Shown: positions 47,224 to 59,944, numbered from the stretch's first letter. The stretch is DNA of 64,000 nt from Odiellus spinosus (GCA_963920705.1 OY987233.1:9597459-9661458), one strand, 5' to 3'. The notes: generated by a model from the letters alone, not told the origin. A program made the numbers and translations.

Positions 47224-47958
47224 GTAATTTTAATAAACTACATAATATGATTACGAAAATTCATCATTGACGGACAATAGAGCTATAGCATTCTATTTAA
47301 AATGAAAATAAATAAATTATCGCTTCACTTTTTGAATCTCTCTTTGAAACCAGATTTTAGCTTAGAATAAAGGGGAGTAGATGGAGCGGAAGGAGCGGAA
47401 GATGTGGAGGAAGAGTGGGAGCCGCAAAGTTCATAAATTCATCGCCGTTAGAGGGGATAATTCATCAAGAGGTTGGGGTGGATAAAAAAAGTAGCTTGGA
47501 AATTTGCGCTTTTCGGAAGTAAAGATAGCGAGAGGAGAAACGTAGGATAGGGCAGCAGAAGCCTGCAGGGTCGGAGCGTGATGCTTTTGGATGTACGCGG
47601 GGGTGTAAGGGTTATTTCCCTCGTTTTATCGCGTCATTCCATTCATTTCTATAACACGCTCGAATGGCCCGGCTCGCTCCCTCGCATTCTGCCAAATTGG
47701 CCGGAAAATTCCGATAAGTTTTACACTGACTTTTTCTTTTCTATTATTCGACAATTCGGAATAAAAAGATTCTAGTAAATCCAGTTCATACATACCTACA
47801 CGAACAAAAAAATTTACCCACATTCCCACTCAACCATCCTCAGCTAAAGGAGCCCTTAAGTCGCGGCTGCCGAGGCAAAAAACCGAAGGGATATTGAAAT
47901 GATTACTAAATGGGTTTGATTTCGAATATTCAAATACACCTAATCTGATCAAAATAAC

Positions 47959-48340
47959 CAAAATTCTATCATAAAAGAAAACAATGCCCCGTAGTTTAAT
48001 ACTATCAGCAAAGGTCCGGGTAAATGTACCGGCATTCTTATTCGATACACTATAGCGGCCGCAGTCGCCCTGTAAATAGTGAACAGAGGAAGCGACATTC
48101 TGCGGAGAAATTCCAGAGATGGAGGGAAGACAATATAGCCAAGCGCGGCCCGCCTAAATTCCGTCCCTCTCTCCCGACTCAAAATAACGAGGAAGAGTCC
48201 AAATCACTCGAGGCAGACAGGAGTGATGACTTTTTTGGCTAGTTTTAAGTGATGGGCTGTGACTTAAAACTGGACCTTTGCTGATATCATTAAGCTACCG
48301 GGCGTTGTTTACTTATATGGAATAAAGTGATATACTTTTG
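47959..48340 (-). mobile_element. Family B MITE, reverse orientation
   Basis: Core reads GCGCGGCCCGCCTAAATTCC, the opposite of the copies at 46827 and 50145. Ends CAAAATTCTATCATAAAAG and TGATATACTTTTG. Confidence 0.93.
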
Positions 48341-50144
48341 GTGTAACTAATTTTGTCTAAGTAAAAATATTAAAATATGTGAAGAAAAAGCAACTAAAAA
48401 GAAAAATATAATTTTTTTTGGTAACTTTCCACTTTCTAAAGCACCGTTTTCAGTCAAGTAACTTTTTCGTCGTAACTATGAAGAAAGAATCTTGATTGAA
48501 TTATAGAGATAATAAATATTGTATTTTGTTAATTTCGGGCGTTTCATTTATCCTTTAAAAGTCAGGGTTCTTTAGCGCGGACGCTTAATTCGGTTTTAGT
48601 CATTTCTTTCTAGGCGCTCAGGATTCGTTTTCCGTGTGGTTACTCGCCCGGCTACCGATAACGACTTTTAGAAAGTGTCGAATAAAAAAATAACTAAATC
48701 GTTTCGTCAATATCCGCTTTTTATCACCTATACACGCCCCCTTTTTTTTCCTCAACAGCGTGAATAAAAAAACACTACCAAAATTGGACTAGAGACCAAC
48801 AAGGGAAACACTTCAATATACGAAGCTTAAAGGGAAACTTGGAGGTAAAATATCTTGATTGAGAACGCGCCTTAATTTTAACGCGACCGCTAATTGGATG
48901 AAAAGTCACTGGTCTGTAGCGAAATTCAAACGCGTGTTTAAGAAATAAAACTATTTTCTATAAGAATAACTACTTCGAAAATTATGAAAAAAATTAAGTT
49001 AGGCATATTTTTACAAATTGAATCAGGAAAAAAATATTGCATTTCAGCTAATGGTATCCATTTAAGATTGATACTCTAGGCGTATTTTACGAATAAAAAT
49101 AACTTGTTACGAAAATAAAAGACGACCTACCTTACAAAAGTACCAGGATTTAGATAATGCAGCCAGCACTGGGTTGCGGATAGGAAATCTGTTAAAAGAT
49201 AAAAAACATTTGGTTAGGATCAAATAATTAAATTATGCTTAATTAATTAATTTGTAACGATTTATATAGTTTAATTAGGTTAGTTAGTAGTTTCGATATT
49301 TTAAGTATGATGGTTAATTAAAAATATCTCTTTCGAGAGTCGTTATTTTGGGTCTTCTTTATTATTTAAAGAAACCATCTGGGTTCGAGAATTCGAATTT
49401 AACTGATTTTAGTGTAGAAAATACATTAGTTTTTGTTATTATTAAAAGCAGTTATATAGCCAATTACGGAACAGGATTAATCACGTTAGATTAAGTACCA
49501 GTTAATTTCTAGATATTTAATTAATTAAAATAATTAACGAAAAATATATTATTGTATCTATTACCGAAAAAAGAATTCACTTTCACATCTGTAACGATTT
49601 TTCAAAGTTGGTTTTAACCTAAGCCTAATTCGGGCCTAATTCCGTTTGAAAGTAAAGTGCGGGAGAATCATTAATTGGCGTCCAACCCTCGGTTTTAAAA
49701 GTGATTGGCCTTTGAATTGCTTTGAAATTTAAATAATTTTGAGATTGATTTTGATTGGTTAATATTGATATTTCGGACTAACATATATTTAGGTACTTCT
49801 TTCAAATGACTTGTTCGAACAAAATAAAGAATTACTCATTTTGAAAACAAGTCTCCTGGTGACTTTAAAGAAAGCTTTTATTTAAGTCAATTAATTTTGT
49901 TTTTGGGAAAAACATTGGTCTAAGATTATTTTAGGGCTTCAAATAAGGACTTACATTACCTAAGGCATTCTTAGAATGATCTAAAAAATCCATAAAGAAA
50001 TTATTTTAAAATTCTAAAATATGTTACTTCAAAGCTAAACATTTGTAACGATTGAAATAAAAAATCTTAAATTTTTAACTCCTAATTAAATTTGCTTTTC
50101 CAATACGTTTAAATTGCTAGAATATAATTAGTCAATAAGTTCTC
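48341..50144. other. Unassigned intron DNA
   Basis: AT-rich. A family C left tip (TTAAAGGGAAACTTGGAGG) is at about 48828-48850 with no remaining body. No exon recognised. Confidence 0.5.
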
Positions 50145-50511
50145 GCCATTCCATAAAAGTAAACAACTATCAGCATAGGTCCAGTTTTACGTCACAGCTC
50201 ATCACTTAAAAATAGCCAAAAACGTCATAACCCCTGTCTGGCTCGAGTGGACTCTTCAGCTCGATATTTTGAGTCGGGAGAGAGGGACGGAATTTAGGCG
50301 GGCCGCGCTTGTCTATATTGTTTTCCGTCCCAACTCCGCAATTTCTCCGCTGAGTGGCGCTTCCTCCGTTCACTATTTACAGGGCGACGGCGGCCGCTAG
50401 AGTGTCTCGAATCCTGCAGAATCTGCCGGTACATTTACCCGGACCAATTCGCTGATAGTATTAATCTACGGGGAGTTGTTTACTTTTATGGAATAAAGTG
50501 ATAGACTTTTG
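50145..50511 (+). mobile_element. Family B MITE
   Basis: Left end shortened (CATTCCATAAAAGTAAACAA); right end GGAATAAAGTGATAGACTTT intact. Core with GCGGCCGCTAGAG. Confidence 0.92.
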
Positions 50512-51121
50512 GTTTTATTAGTATTTCTAATAAAATGTCCAATTTTATTTCTAAGATTGCAACCGTCTATATTGTTTACGAGTCTTTTATTAACAAGGCA
50601 ACACTCAACTAGTTTAAGGTGTTTAATTCCCAGAAATTCAATTTAAGAGAACGACTTTTAAGTTAGCTCTCTTTCGGGCTAAATAAAAACTTCGCAATTT
50701 ACGAAAATGGGGAGAAAGTTTTCGAATTCTTTTCATTTATTATCTTGCGGGTTATAAAGGGACCGTTCATAAAAGACGACCCGCTTAAATTTCTGCAAAA
50801 AATCTCTAATAACACGTGAACTTATCTGATCGATTAAAAAAAATTGATATGGTAGGCCTAACAACCTTTTCAGACAAGGCGTAACTAGCCAGTTTAATCA
50901 AATTTAATAGAGGTTTAATCACGATTAACTGAGGTATATAGAACTGGGTAGGCTATGTAAATCTCTGATAAATCAGACTAAACCACGGCTAATTACGCCT
51001 CCTCGTCTGAAGAGGGTAGTCTGATATGAAATTTAAACTTCTATTAAAATAACGCCTTCAGGCGTTGTTTATTTATACGTAACTCAAACTTTCATCAAAA
51101 ACGTCCACGTAGTTTAACAAT

Positions 51122-51594
51122 AGCTGCATTCATACTAGGCCTCGAAATCAATTTAAAACGTTTCGCTAGAGTCGTGTGAACGGGAAACCGTCTTTTCTCG
51201 ATTCGATTTGATTCGATTTCTCGAAACTGCTTCGGGAACCAGTTTCATAGCGATTCGGTTTCAACAACCGATAGATGAAATTACAATAAATCGATTTATA
51301 AAGCAATCACACTAGCAATTCTTAATCGATTTGAAACGGTAAAATCAAACTGATATTCAAATCGCCAGGAATCGTTGTAAGCGTCCCGCGTTCACACATT
51401 ATCTTTATTTATCGATTTATCGTAGCTTCATCTATCGGTTGTTGAAATCGAATCGGTATAAAACTGGTTCCCGAAGCAGTTTCGAGAAATCGAATCAAAT
51501 CGATACGAGAATCGACGGTTTTCCGTTCACACGACTCCAGCGAAACGTTTTGATACGGTTTAAATAGATTCCAAGGCCTAGTATGAACGGGGCT
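51122..51594. mobile_element. Head-to-head pair of family A MITEs
   Basis: Reverse partial 51122-51302 joins forward copy 51303-51594, as at 35010-35570. Here the reverse copy is broken in its right half. Confidence 0.9.
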
Positions 51595-52352
51595 TTTGTT
51601 CTTAATTACGTGACATTTCGAAATAGATTTCAAAAACGCGTTTTTATCGATCGAGTTAGGAACACGAGCAAAGTTAGGATATATTGAGAAGTGCGAAGCA
51701 AAACTAGTTTTTGTATAATAAGTTTTTATGTATAAGAAGCGGCGTACACTTTGAAAAAGATGAATTGTCCGAATCTGAGGAGGGGTGTACTAAGGGGGAT
51801 AAAATGGCCCAGGCATCAGTTTGAAAAGACAGAAACTTCCAATCCATCTTATATTGATTTGAACTCGAGGTTCTATTCGATATAGAATAAGGCATAGCGA
51901 CTTACGAGGCTTTTTGGTGCGCGCGGTATGTCTGGGTATCATTTTAGTTCGGTAATAGATTTCTTCTTATCCTTTCCTCACCAAGGGGGGTTAGCGGCGG
52001 CTATAAAAGGGGTAGACGAAGGGGGTGTGGTTATATCTCTCTCTTTATATAGACTCATTGTCTTTAAGTGCCCTACTGAATAATTCAGATACTGGTATAT
52101 ACTAGTGGCTAGGAAAAGGACGATCCTTAGCGTATTTATCATTGCCTTTTCCTGCCCAGAAGTTTGAAGTACCGTAAAAAGGGAAAATCTCGCTTAATAA
52201 TGGAAAGAAATCATTTAGACACCATATGGACCATTTATTTAGAAGACAAGAAAAGTTCCTGTTTTTCTAGCTTCGAATAAAAATCAAGAGATCTCACAAC
52301 GCTGCGCTTGTTAATTTTCCGGAAAAGTAAAACGTTTTTTTATTAAAATTAC

Positions 52353-52726
52353 CAAAATTCTATCACTTTATTCCATGAAAGTAAACAACGGCCCGTAACT
52401 TAATACTATAAGCAAAGGTCCGGGTAAATGTATCGGCAGATTCTGATTCGAGACACTCTAGTGGCCGCAGTCGCCGTGTAAATAGTGAACGGAGGAAGCG
52501 CCACTCTTTGGGGAAATTCCGGAGTTGGGAGGGAGGACAATATAGCCAAGCGCGGCCAGCCTAAATTCCGTCCCTCTCTCCCGAATCAAAATATCGAGGA
52601 AAAGTTCAAATCACTCGAGTCAGACAGGGGTGATGACTCTTTTGGCTATTTTTAAGTGACGGGCTATGACGTTTTCCTGGACCTTTGGGCGTTGTTTACA
52701 TTTATGGAATAAAGTGGTAGAATTTG
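52353..52726 (-). mobile_element. Family B MITE, reverse orientation
   Basis: CAAAATTCTATCACTTTATT to AAAGTGGTAGAATTTG, with core AAGCGCGGCCAGCCTAAATT. A family D right tip (TTGCATTCTCCCTTTAAAG) follows at 52736. Confidence 0.92.
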
Positions 52727-53124
52727 TTAGTAGGTTGCATTCTCCCTTTAAAGATAAGTTTCCACAAGACTTGCTCTTCTATAATATAAGCCACCGGTAT
52801 TCGTTGAAAAAGGGGGTTATTTCTTCTTTCCGGGTTGGTATAATGTTTACTGGGGATGGTATACTATCGTCTTAGTACACGTACGATGGTGTGCTGAGCC
52901 CATTTAAGAGATAAACAACCACAAATGTGGGAGGGAGGACTGAAGCGGATATCGAATAAATAATAGACTGATTAAGAATTTGATCATTTCTCTTCTTGAG
53001 ACTTTGGTAGATCTTACGCGACAGGCGCTAAAAAACCATGAACGATTTAACTTACATAAACTATATTAATCTTACAACCAGGATTTCAATTCGGTTGATA
53101 TCATTTAAAATTAAATTTAAATTC

Positions 53125-53565
53125 AAAGTTAGAGCTAAAAATGGAACCGCTTTTGAATTAATTTTATTTATTTTTGGTGTTTAAATGAATTTCTTGGTAA
53201 AATTTGAACAAAAGTAAAGATTAAATCGGACCAATCATATTATTTCAGCCTTCAAACCGCCCTTGTAATGCCTTTCCTCAACATTAAAAGAATAGCCCGG
53301 TATTTGATGACCAAGGTCTAAGGTACCAAATACCGGCCTATTATTTTATGGTTGAGACAAGACATTACAAGCGCTATTGAAGGCTGAAATAATATGATTG
53401 GTCCGATTTTATATGCACTTTATTTCAATTTTTATATTAAAAAATTAATTTAAACACCAAAAACGTGTCTAAAAATTCCGGAAAAACTCAGGAATACGTT
53501 TTTAATCATGGTGATTCTGAAAATAAATTCAAAACTGTTCCATTTTTAGCTCCAAGTTTTCCTTT
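53125..53565. mobile_element. Family C fold-back element
   Basis: Both arms present, centre GGTATTTGATGACCAAGGTC; right end AGCTCCAAGTTTTCCTTT. Confidence 0.88.
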
Positions 53566-54049
53566 GCCTCTTCGGCTAGTTTCGTTAGTTATTCAAGTGA
53601 ACAATGCAGAGTTGAGATCTGGTATGAGTGTAAATGGGTGTAACGACCTCCCCTTGACTTCCTCGAAGGCAAATAAAATTCAAATCAAGGGATTTAATAT
53701 TCGCACCCAATTTGTATCGCTATTTTAATACCCAAAAAACACGGCAGATTTCGTATATGATACAATGTGTGCCGAGTAACCTCGTGGGAAGGCGGAACCA
53801 CAAACCAAAGGCGCTGAATTTTGAAGAATATTCCCAAAATAGGAAAAAAAAGTCAAGGTTTAATTAACTAAAGGGATAATTAAAGTAAAATTATATTTAA
53901 TTCATTAATTATTAATATTAAAAGCTAATTAGGTATTCAATAATTAAAAAGAACGAGCTCTAATTGGTCAAAACTGTTTAATGGACCTAGAAGTTAAATT
54001 TTAGTTTTGTTAATATATTGCCATTAAAATTAATTAATTTAGTACAGTT

Positions 54050-54495
54050 TCAATTTAATATTGATTAGTTTTATTTAGTTTGAATTACTTTAAATTTATT
54101 TTATTATTTAATTTGAATTACTTTAAATTTATTTTATTATTTAGTTGAAATTATTTTAAATTTATTTTGTTATTTAGTTGACATTATTTTTATTGTTTAT
54201 TTTACCTAATGTCTATTTAATATTTATTTTACCTAATGTCTATTTAATGTTTATTTTACCTAATGTCTATTTAACGTATATTTTACCTAATGTCTATTTA
54301 ATGTTTATTTAACCTAATGTCTATATAATGTTTATTTTACCTAATGTCTATTTAATGTTTATTTTACCTAATGTATATTTAATATTTATTTTACCTAATG
54401 TCTATTTAATGTTTATTTTACCTAATGTCTATTTAATGTTTATTTTACCTAATGTCTATTTAATGTTTATTTTACCTAATGTCTATTTAATGTTA
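54050..54495. repeat. 27-bp tandem array with a related AT-rich leader
   Basis: 54200-54492 holds about ten copies of TTTATTTTACCTAATGTCTA plus TTTAATG. 54050-54190 has looser TTTAGTTTGAATTACTTTAA units. Since 27 is divisible by three, a 91-codon frame stays open; it is not a gene. Confidence 0.92.
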
Positions 54496-55037
54496 ATTTA
54501 TCTTAATGATCATTTTGCTTTATTTTTTTATTTAGTTTTATTTATTTTATACTATTATAATCATTATTTTATGATTATATTTATTGCATATTTTATTATT
54601 TAATTTGATTAAATTATTTCAATATATATTTGCTTATTTCCAAAGACTTTAGAGCCATATATATTAATTTAAAGTTAATCTATAATATGTAGCTGTAGTA
54701 TAATTCAATACAACATCAATTCGATAAAAACCTTGCGATTTTATTTCCCCTTTAAATTTACCGCGAGTGACCGAGGACTGTTAGACTGTTTTGTAATTCA
54801 ACGCCACACATTCGCTAAGTTTGGAGTGAGGGGGTTAAGAAGGGGGGACTGATCTAATTTCATATTCCGTGATCCAATCGTGCTTGGTTTAACCAAAAGA
54901 AAAGTACTATATCAGCGTGAGAAACATGGCCAGAAGGCTTTCGACAAAAAGGCTTCAAACCAAGTGAGGTTGTAACCATATTTTTAACGAACTTATGTGG
55001 CATAACCGTATAATAATTAATTTCATTCTGTTCTATA

Positions 55038-55510
55038 CAAAAGTCTATCCCGTTATTCCATAAAAGTAAACAACGCCCCGTATCTTAATCAGCAAAGGTC
55101 TAGTTTTGCGTCATAGTCCATCACTTAAAAATAGTCAAAAACGTCATCACCCCTGTCTGTCTCGAGTGATTTGGACTCTTCAGCTCGATATTTTGAGTCG
55201 GGAGAGAGGGACGGAACTTAGGCGGGCCGCGCTTGCCTATAATGTCTTCTCCCAACTCCGTAATTTCTCCGCAGAGTGTCGCTTCCTCCGTTCACTATTT
55301 ACAGGGCGACTGCGGCCGCTAGAGTGTCTCGAATCCTGCAGAATCTGCCGGTACATTTACCCGGACCTTTGCTGAAAAAAGCTACGGGGCGTTGTTTACT
55401 TTCATGGAATAAAATGATAGACTTATGTATATATATATATATATTGAATCGTTTTTTAAAGATATTTCCGAAAATTCTACTCAAATTCCATTTGGAGCCT
55501 GTAACAAAAA
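55038..55510 (+). mobile_element. Family B MITE abutting a family F fragment
   Basis: Family B 55038-55427 (CAAAAGTCTATCCCGTTATT to AAAATGATAGACTTA). A TA run then leads into a family F tip (GAATCGTTTTTTAAAGATAT, TTCCGAAAATTCTAC). Confidence 0.88.
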
Positions 55511-56874
55511 TCAGTGATAGTCTCACTTTAAGCCTTTGGCTTCATTCGAACGAGGGCCATTGCAAAACCCAATATAACAATTTTATTTATATAATAATAC
55601 GGTCAAACTTTAGAACAGAGTTACAACGTATAACATTATAACGTCTATTCGGAGTGATAAGACGAATACAATTAAGGGTTCAAAGGCGTCAAAATTCTAA
55701 CCCCGTTGAACTTCTTCCTTACAACATTACTTCAATAAACACAGTTAAGTGGACCAACTCTAAAAAAGTGTTAAACACGAACACGCTTTGGATGCTGGAA
55801 TAAATTTACAGAAAAGAATATTAATATCATAAGAAATGTGATACTTCGAAGTGTATCAGTACTTGGATTTTTAAATCGGGTGTCCCGTTTAATTCAACAG
55901 TATCAAATATATACTTATTTGAATATTATAATAATGAAATACTAATTTAATCCCATCTTTAAACTCAAATTATTATTTTTACAAACTAAATCTTTTTCAC
56001 ATGAATATGAACTTAAAAATTAAAATTAGTAATTTTCTAGAGCTTTGATAAATTAATAGATATATAAAAAAACTAAAGCTTAGACTAAATTTTGTTAACG
56101 TCACGTGTAAACGTTCCCGACGGACAGACAGTCATAACGAATTATTTATATTGATTAAGCGAACATTTTGAAACGAAACTCAAATTTGTTCTCGAATATT
56201 AATTATATAAGATTAAATTTCTCTAGCATGCGCGAAAAAGCATGCGCATTAGAAAGTATAGTAACAACCATTGAAGGGGGGAATAAAAAAGGGAATTCGA
56301 ACTATAAGGGGGGTTCGCTGCCTCGTGACGATAGTATGACGATGGGGGAGGAGGGGTTAAAAATTGGACTTTTTCGCGTCACGTAGTTTATGGACCTAAT
56401 TCTGGTAATGTCGTACTTGTATTATTCACCGTTTAAAACTTATGAAATAACAATTGTTAATAAGAATTTCTTATCCCTTTCTTTGTGGTACAAGTCATGT
56501 ACAGGCACGCACGCTACGCTAGGAGTAATACGTACGCGTTGTACCGTGGAGGGGTTGTTTTTTTTTTTTAAGCATTTTTAGTTTGGTTTGTATATATTTG
56601 CGCCATATCTTGACGCGAGATGAGGATAACGTGACTGCATTTTCAAAAACGTGATTCAATTAACTTGAAATGTATTTTTTTTTATTATATTTTTCTCTTT
56701 TAGAAGCCAAAAGTGTATGGCTTATTATGATTATTTTTGCGTGCACGTGGTTTTTTCTCCTAAGTTTTTTCTTCTAAGATAAAATTCAATATATAAGACA
56801 TAATCCAATACATCAAAAACTCATTCAAGTACAGAAGAAAATGAAAATATAGCATTAGCTTCTAGTATCATTAT
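55511..56874. other. Unassigned intron DNA
   Basis: AT-rich with no recognised repeat or exon. Frames at 56168 and 56390 have no homology and no suitable splice context. Confidence 0.45.
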
Positions 56875-57116
56875 AGCTACGATCACACTAGTATTTCTTA
56901 ATCAATTTGAAACGGTAAAATCAAACCGATATTCAAATCGTTGTATCGTAGCTTCATCTATCGGTTGTTGAAACCGAATCGGTACGAAACTGGTTCCCGA
57001 AGCAGTTTTGAGAAATCGAATCAAATCGATTCGAGAAAAGACGGTTTCCCGTTCACAAGACTCCAGCGAAACGTTTTGAAACGGTTTAAATCGATTCCAA
57101 GGCCTAGTATGAACGA
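56875..57116 (+). mobile_element. Family A MITE with internal deletion
   Basis: AGCTACGATCACACTAG to CTAGTATGAACG, lacking about 50 bp after ATATTCAAATCG. Confidence 0.9.
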
Positions 57117-57227
57117 ATCTAATCCCAAAATTCACATTTTTGCTTTCTAAGATCTGGATTTAATTTTTCTACTAAGACTCATTCGCTATAAATTAGGCCT
57201 AATAGTAATGGAATTAACCATTTTTTC

Positions 57228-57840
57228 TTAAAAGGGAGAATGCAACCTAACAAGTGATTTTTTTTTTATCGATTCCTTATCGTTTAAATATTCCTAATCG
57301 ATCAGTAACAAAAATTACAAATAAATATTAAACTAGAAATAAATTTTAAACTTACCATCAAAATAGGTTTAGCTGGATTCATGGAGATCAACTGAATTTA
57401 CTCGCGTTGAAAGGTCAAGGATCAATCGAATGTTATTGATAGTCTCAAAGAGAGCTCGCCTTAACGACAGGCCTCTTTGTTTATTGGTCGATGTCCCTTC
57501 AATGCGAAGAAATTCAGAATCTAAGCCTAATTTCCGGAATATATTTTAAATTTATTTCTGGTTAAATATTTGTAATTTTTTAAACTGTTGGATTAGGCCT
57601 ATTGAAACGAAAAGTAATCGATAAAAAATCACTTGTTATTAGGTTGCATTCTCCCTTTAAATTGGAATTAAAATAAATTTAATGGGAATATTTTTTATCT
57701 CTTCACCAAAAACCAAATAAAAATGAAGACCCAATACAGGATGTAATCAGCTAATGTATTTTCTATGAGCCCCTGTAGAAATGTTTCAGCCGTAGCACTT
57801 TGTTGTGATGGGGAAAGATGACTTTTAGGAGAAGTTCATA
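57228..57840. mobile_element. Family D element, then family K repeat in reverse
   Basis: Family D 57228-57660 is bounded by TTAA: CTTAAAAGGGAGAATGC at the left and GCATTCTCCCTTTAAA at the right. 57724-57840 is the reverse of 37223-37345. Confidence 0.85.
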
Positions 57841-57961
57841 AAAAAATTTCAAACTTTAGCTTTTCACTAAAATATTAATCACTAAATAGCTATTACCCGT
57901 CTAAAGTGACAAACTTCAATTTCCTGGTTATTAATGCTAATTATGTGGTGTAATCATATAG

Positions 57962-58230
57962 TTAAAGGGAAACTTGGAGATAAAAATAGAACAGCTTTTG
58001 AATTTATTTTCGGAATCACCGTGTCAAAAAACGAATTCCAGAATTTTCAAACAATTTTTAGACACGTTTTTGGTGTTTAAATGAATTTCTAAAGTTTGGT
58101 AAAATTTGAATAAAAGTAAATATAAAATCGGGCCAATCAAATTATTTCAGCCTTCAACAGCGCTTGTAATGTCTTGTCTTAACATTAAAATAATAGGCCT
58201 GCGTTTGATGGGGAAGGTCTTAGACATCAA
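57962..58230. mobile_element. Left half of a family C element, just before the Dscam Ig1 exon
   Basis: TTAAAGGGAAACTTGGAGAT through GCCTTCAACAGCGCTTGTAA to the centre (TAATAGGCCTGCGTTTGATG), then it stops. About 35 bp remain before the exon acceptor at 58264. Confidence 0.85.
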
Positions 58231-58264
58231 TAAATATAATATTATATCTTTATTTATATTTCAG

Positions 58265-58588
58265 TTGCATACTCGAGGGCCGAATACCGTGATGGTCCCT
58301 CATTCTTACACGAGCCTCCGAGTGTCGTGACGTTCCTCAACGACTCCGGTACCATCGTACCGTGTTCGGGTAACGGCAAACCCAACCCGAGAGCCACTTG
58401 GCTCGTCAATGACGGAGAAGACGCTCGCGATGTACCCGGACTACGTCATATTCGTTCAGACGGTTCCATCGTCTTTTTAGCCTTCAGGGCCGAACAGTAC
58501 CGTCAAGACGTTCACGCGGCGATCTACCGTTGCCAATTAACAAACGTTGTTGGGAGAATACAGAGTCGCAACGTACACGTCAGAGCGG
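58265..58588 (+). CDS. Dscam: Dscam Ig1 exon (partial gene)
   Basis: Encodes the first immunoglobulin domain of a Dscam-like homophilic neuronal/immune receptor. The exon is 324 bp, phase 1 in and phase 1 out, between TATATTTCAG and GTAAGA. It reads GPSFLHEPPS near the N-terminus, the first Ig cysteine in IVPCSGNGKPNP, the tryptophan in RATWLV, then DVPGLRHIRSDGSIVF, FRAEQYRQDVHAAIYRC with the second cysteine, and IQSRNVHVRA at the end. DVPGLR and FRAExYRQxVHA are hallmarks of arthropod Dscam Ig1. The exon is much richer in G+C and CpG, and in C/G third codon positions, than its neighbours. Confidence 0.92.
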
Positions 58589-58675
58589 GTAAGAAGAAAA
58601 TTGCTAATGTGTACAATTTTCGTATCAAATGCAAATTATATAACTATATAAAATTCATTCGCGTCCAGGGTTACG

Positions 58676-58916
58676 AAATTTCCATGTTTTTCCACAAATA
58701 TTTCCCTGAAATTTCCATATTTTTCCACAAATATTTCCCTGAAATTTCCATATTTTTCCACAAATATTTCCCTGAAATTTCCATATTTTTCCACAAATAT
58801 TTCCCTGAAATTTTCCATGTTTTTCCACAAATATTTCCCTGAAATTTTCCATGTTTTTCCACAAATATTTCCCTGAAATTTTCCATGTTTTTCCACAAAT
58901 ATTTCCCTGAAATTTT
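58676..58916. repeat. 33/34-bp tandem array 1 in the Dscam Ig1-Ig2 intron
   Basis: About seven copies of GAAATTTCCATGTTTTTCCA plus CAAATATTTCCCT. The last copies carry one extra T. Closely related to array 2 at 59945-60377, same orientation. Confidence 0.95.
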
Positions 58917-59944
58917 AATCGATTTGCTCGTTAGGTAACGCTCGCGCGCATGTTGGATCTTTCGCGAACATAGTCCGTACAACATAAATTCGCGCCTAAG
59001 CCAATTAGAGCGCGATCCTCCGCGAACGAAGCGAAATTCATTGGCTCGCCAAAGAATTTCGCGTCCTCGCGACCAATTTAAAACATGAGCGCATATTTTA
59101 AGCGCAGTATATCGTATCCGGTTGGATTTTCAATCTCTGCTAGAATCTACACTGATTAAAAATTAAAACTAATTGCCGAGGGAGTTTAATAATTAATGAA
59201 GAATGTTTAATTAAAGAAGAGAGAAAGTTTGCACGAGCTGGGGAATTTTAAAACTCCAGATATACGCAATAATAGTATACAAAGAAGCAGATTTTTGGAA
59301 AAGTTCATACAAATAAACATAGCCAAGGCTTAGCTGCGATTTTGCTGTTATTAATAATTTATCTATTTATATTTTCGCCTTTTTAATTTTTCCTCTCATA
59401 TTTACAAAAACGTACTCCCATTGAAAAGCCAGATTTAGATTAGTTTCAAATAACCTGGTCTAAATTAAAAATAATAAGACATTTTGAAAATAGGTTTCGT
59501 GGTCTCTTTAAAGTACCAATAGATTGTGATCTAAGTTGGAACTTGGGTGGGAAAGGTAGGATTACATAGATCTTTTTGAGAAACGACTACTTCGTGACTT
59601 TCTCGCCTTCTAAAAACGTAATCAAGTTTCAATCTAAACTCGTTAATCTAGATGAACGGGAAAAAGTGGGTGATATATTTTAGAAGATGAAGAACCTTTC
59701 AGAGTTGGTTTCAGGAACTAATTTTTACCTATTCCTATATGAACGTGTTTTAACATTACGTATCACTACGCGTATATTCTTACCTATATTGCAAACTCGT
59801 CTTGAACAAAACTTTAAGGGTTATTTTACAAGGTTATTGATTTCTTCAAAGTGAGAATGAAATTGCCTTCAATGAAAACTAACCTAGAAATCAACTGTTT
59901 ATAGACTAGCAACTTTTGTGAAACCGATTTCCTTGACATTTACA
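58917..59944. other. Unassigned intron DNA between the two arrays
   Basis: No exon recognised. 58930-59070 is rich in CGCG words (for example CTCGCGCGCATG). No family A-F element seen. Confidence 0.5.

Larger units (their letters stand above)
40993..58264 (+). other. Putative first Dscam intron, 17.3 kb, packed with MITEs
   Basis: Assuming the exon at 40950 is right, this intron starts GTAAGT and ends TATATTTCAG. No other coding exon is recognised inside. It contains seven family B elements (five forward, two reverse), family C at 42938, 53125 and 57962, family D at 41484, 42485 and 57228, family A at 51122, 51303 and 56875, a 27-bp array, and a nested hAT-type element. Unassigned DNA fills the rest, mainly 43826-44226, 44586-45440, 46067-46826, 47224-47958, 48341-50144, 50512-51121, 51595-52352, 53566-54050 and 55511-56874. 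Confidence 0.5.

Noticed and set aside
54328..54603. Membrane-protein-like frame (MFILPNVYL repeats)
   Set aside because: 27-bp tandem array; the hydrophobicity is a by-product of AT-rich sequence.
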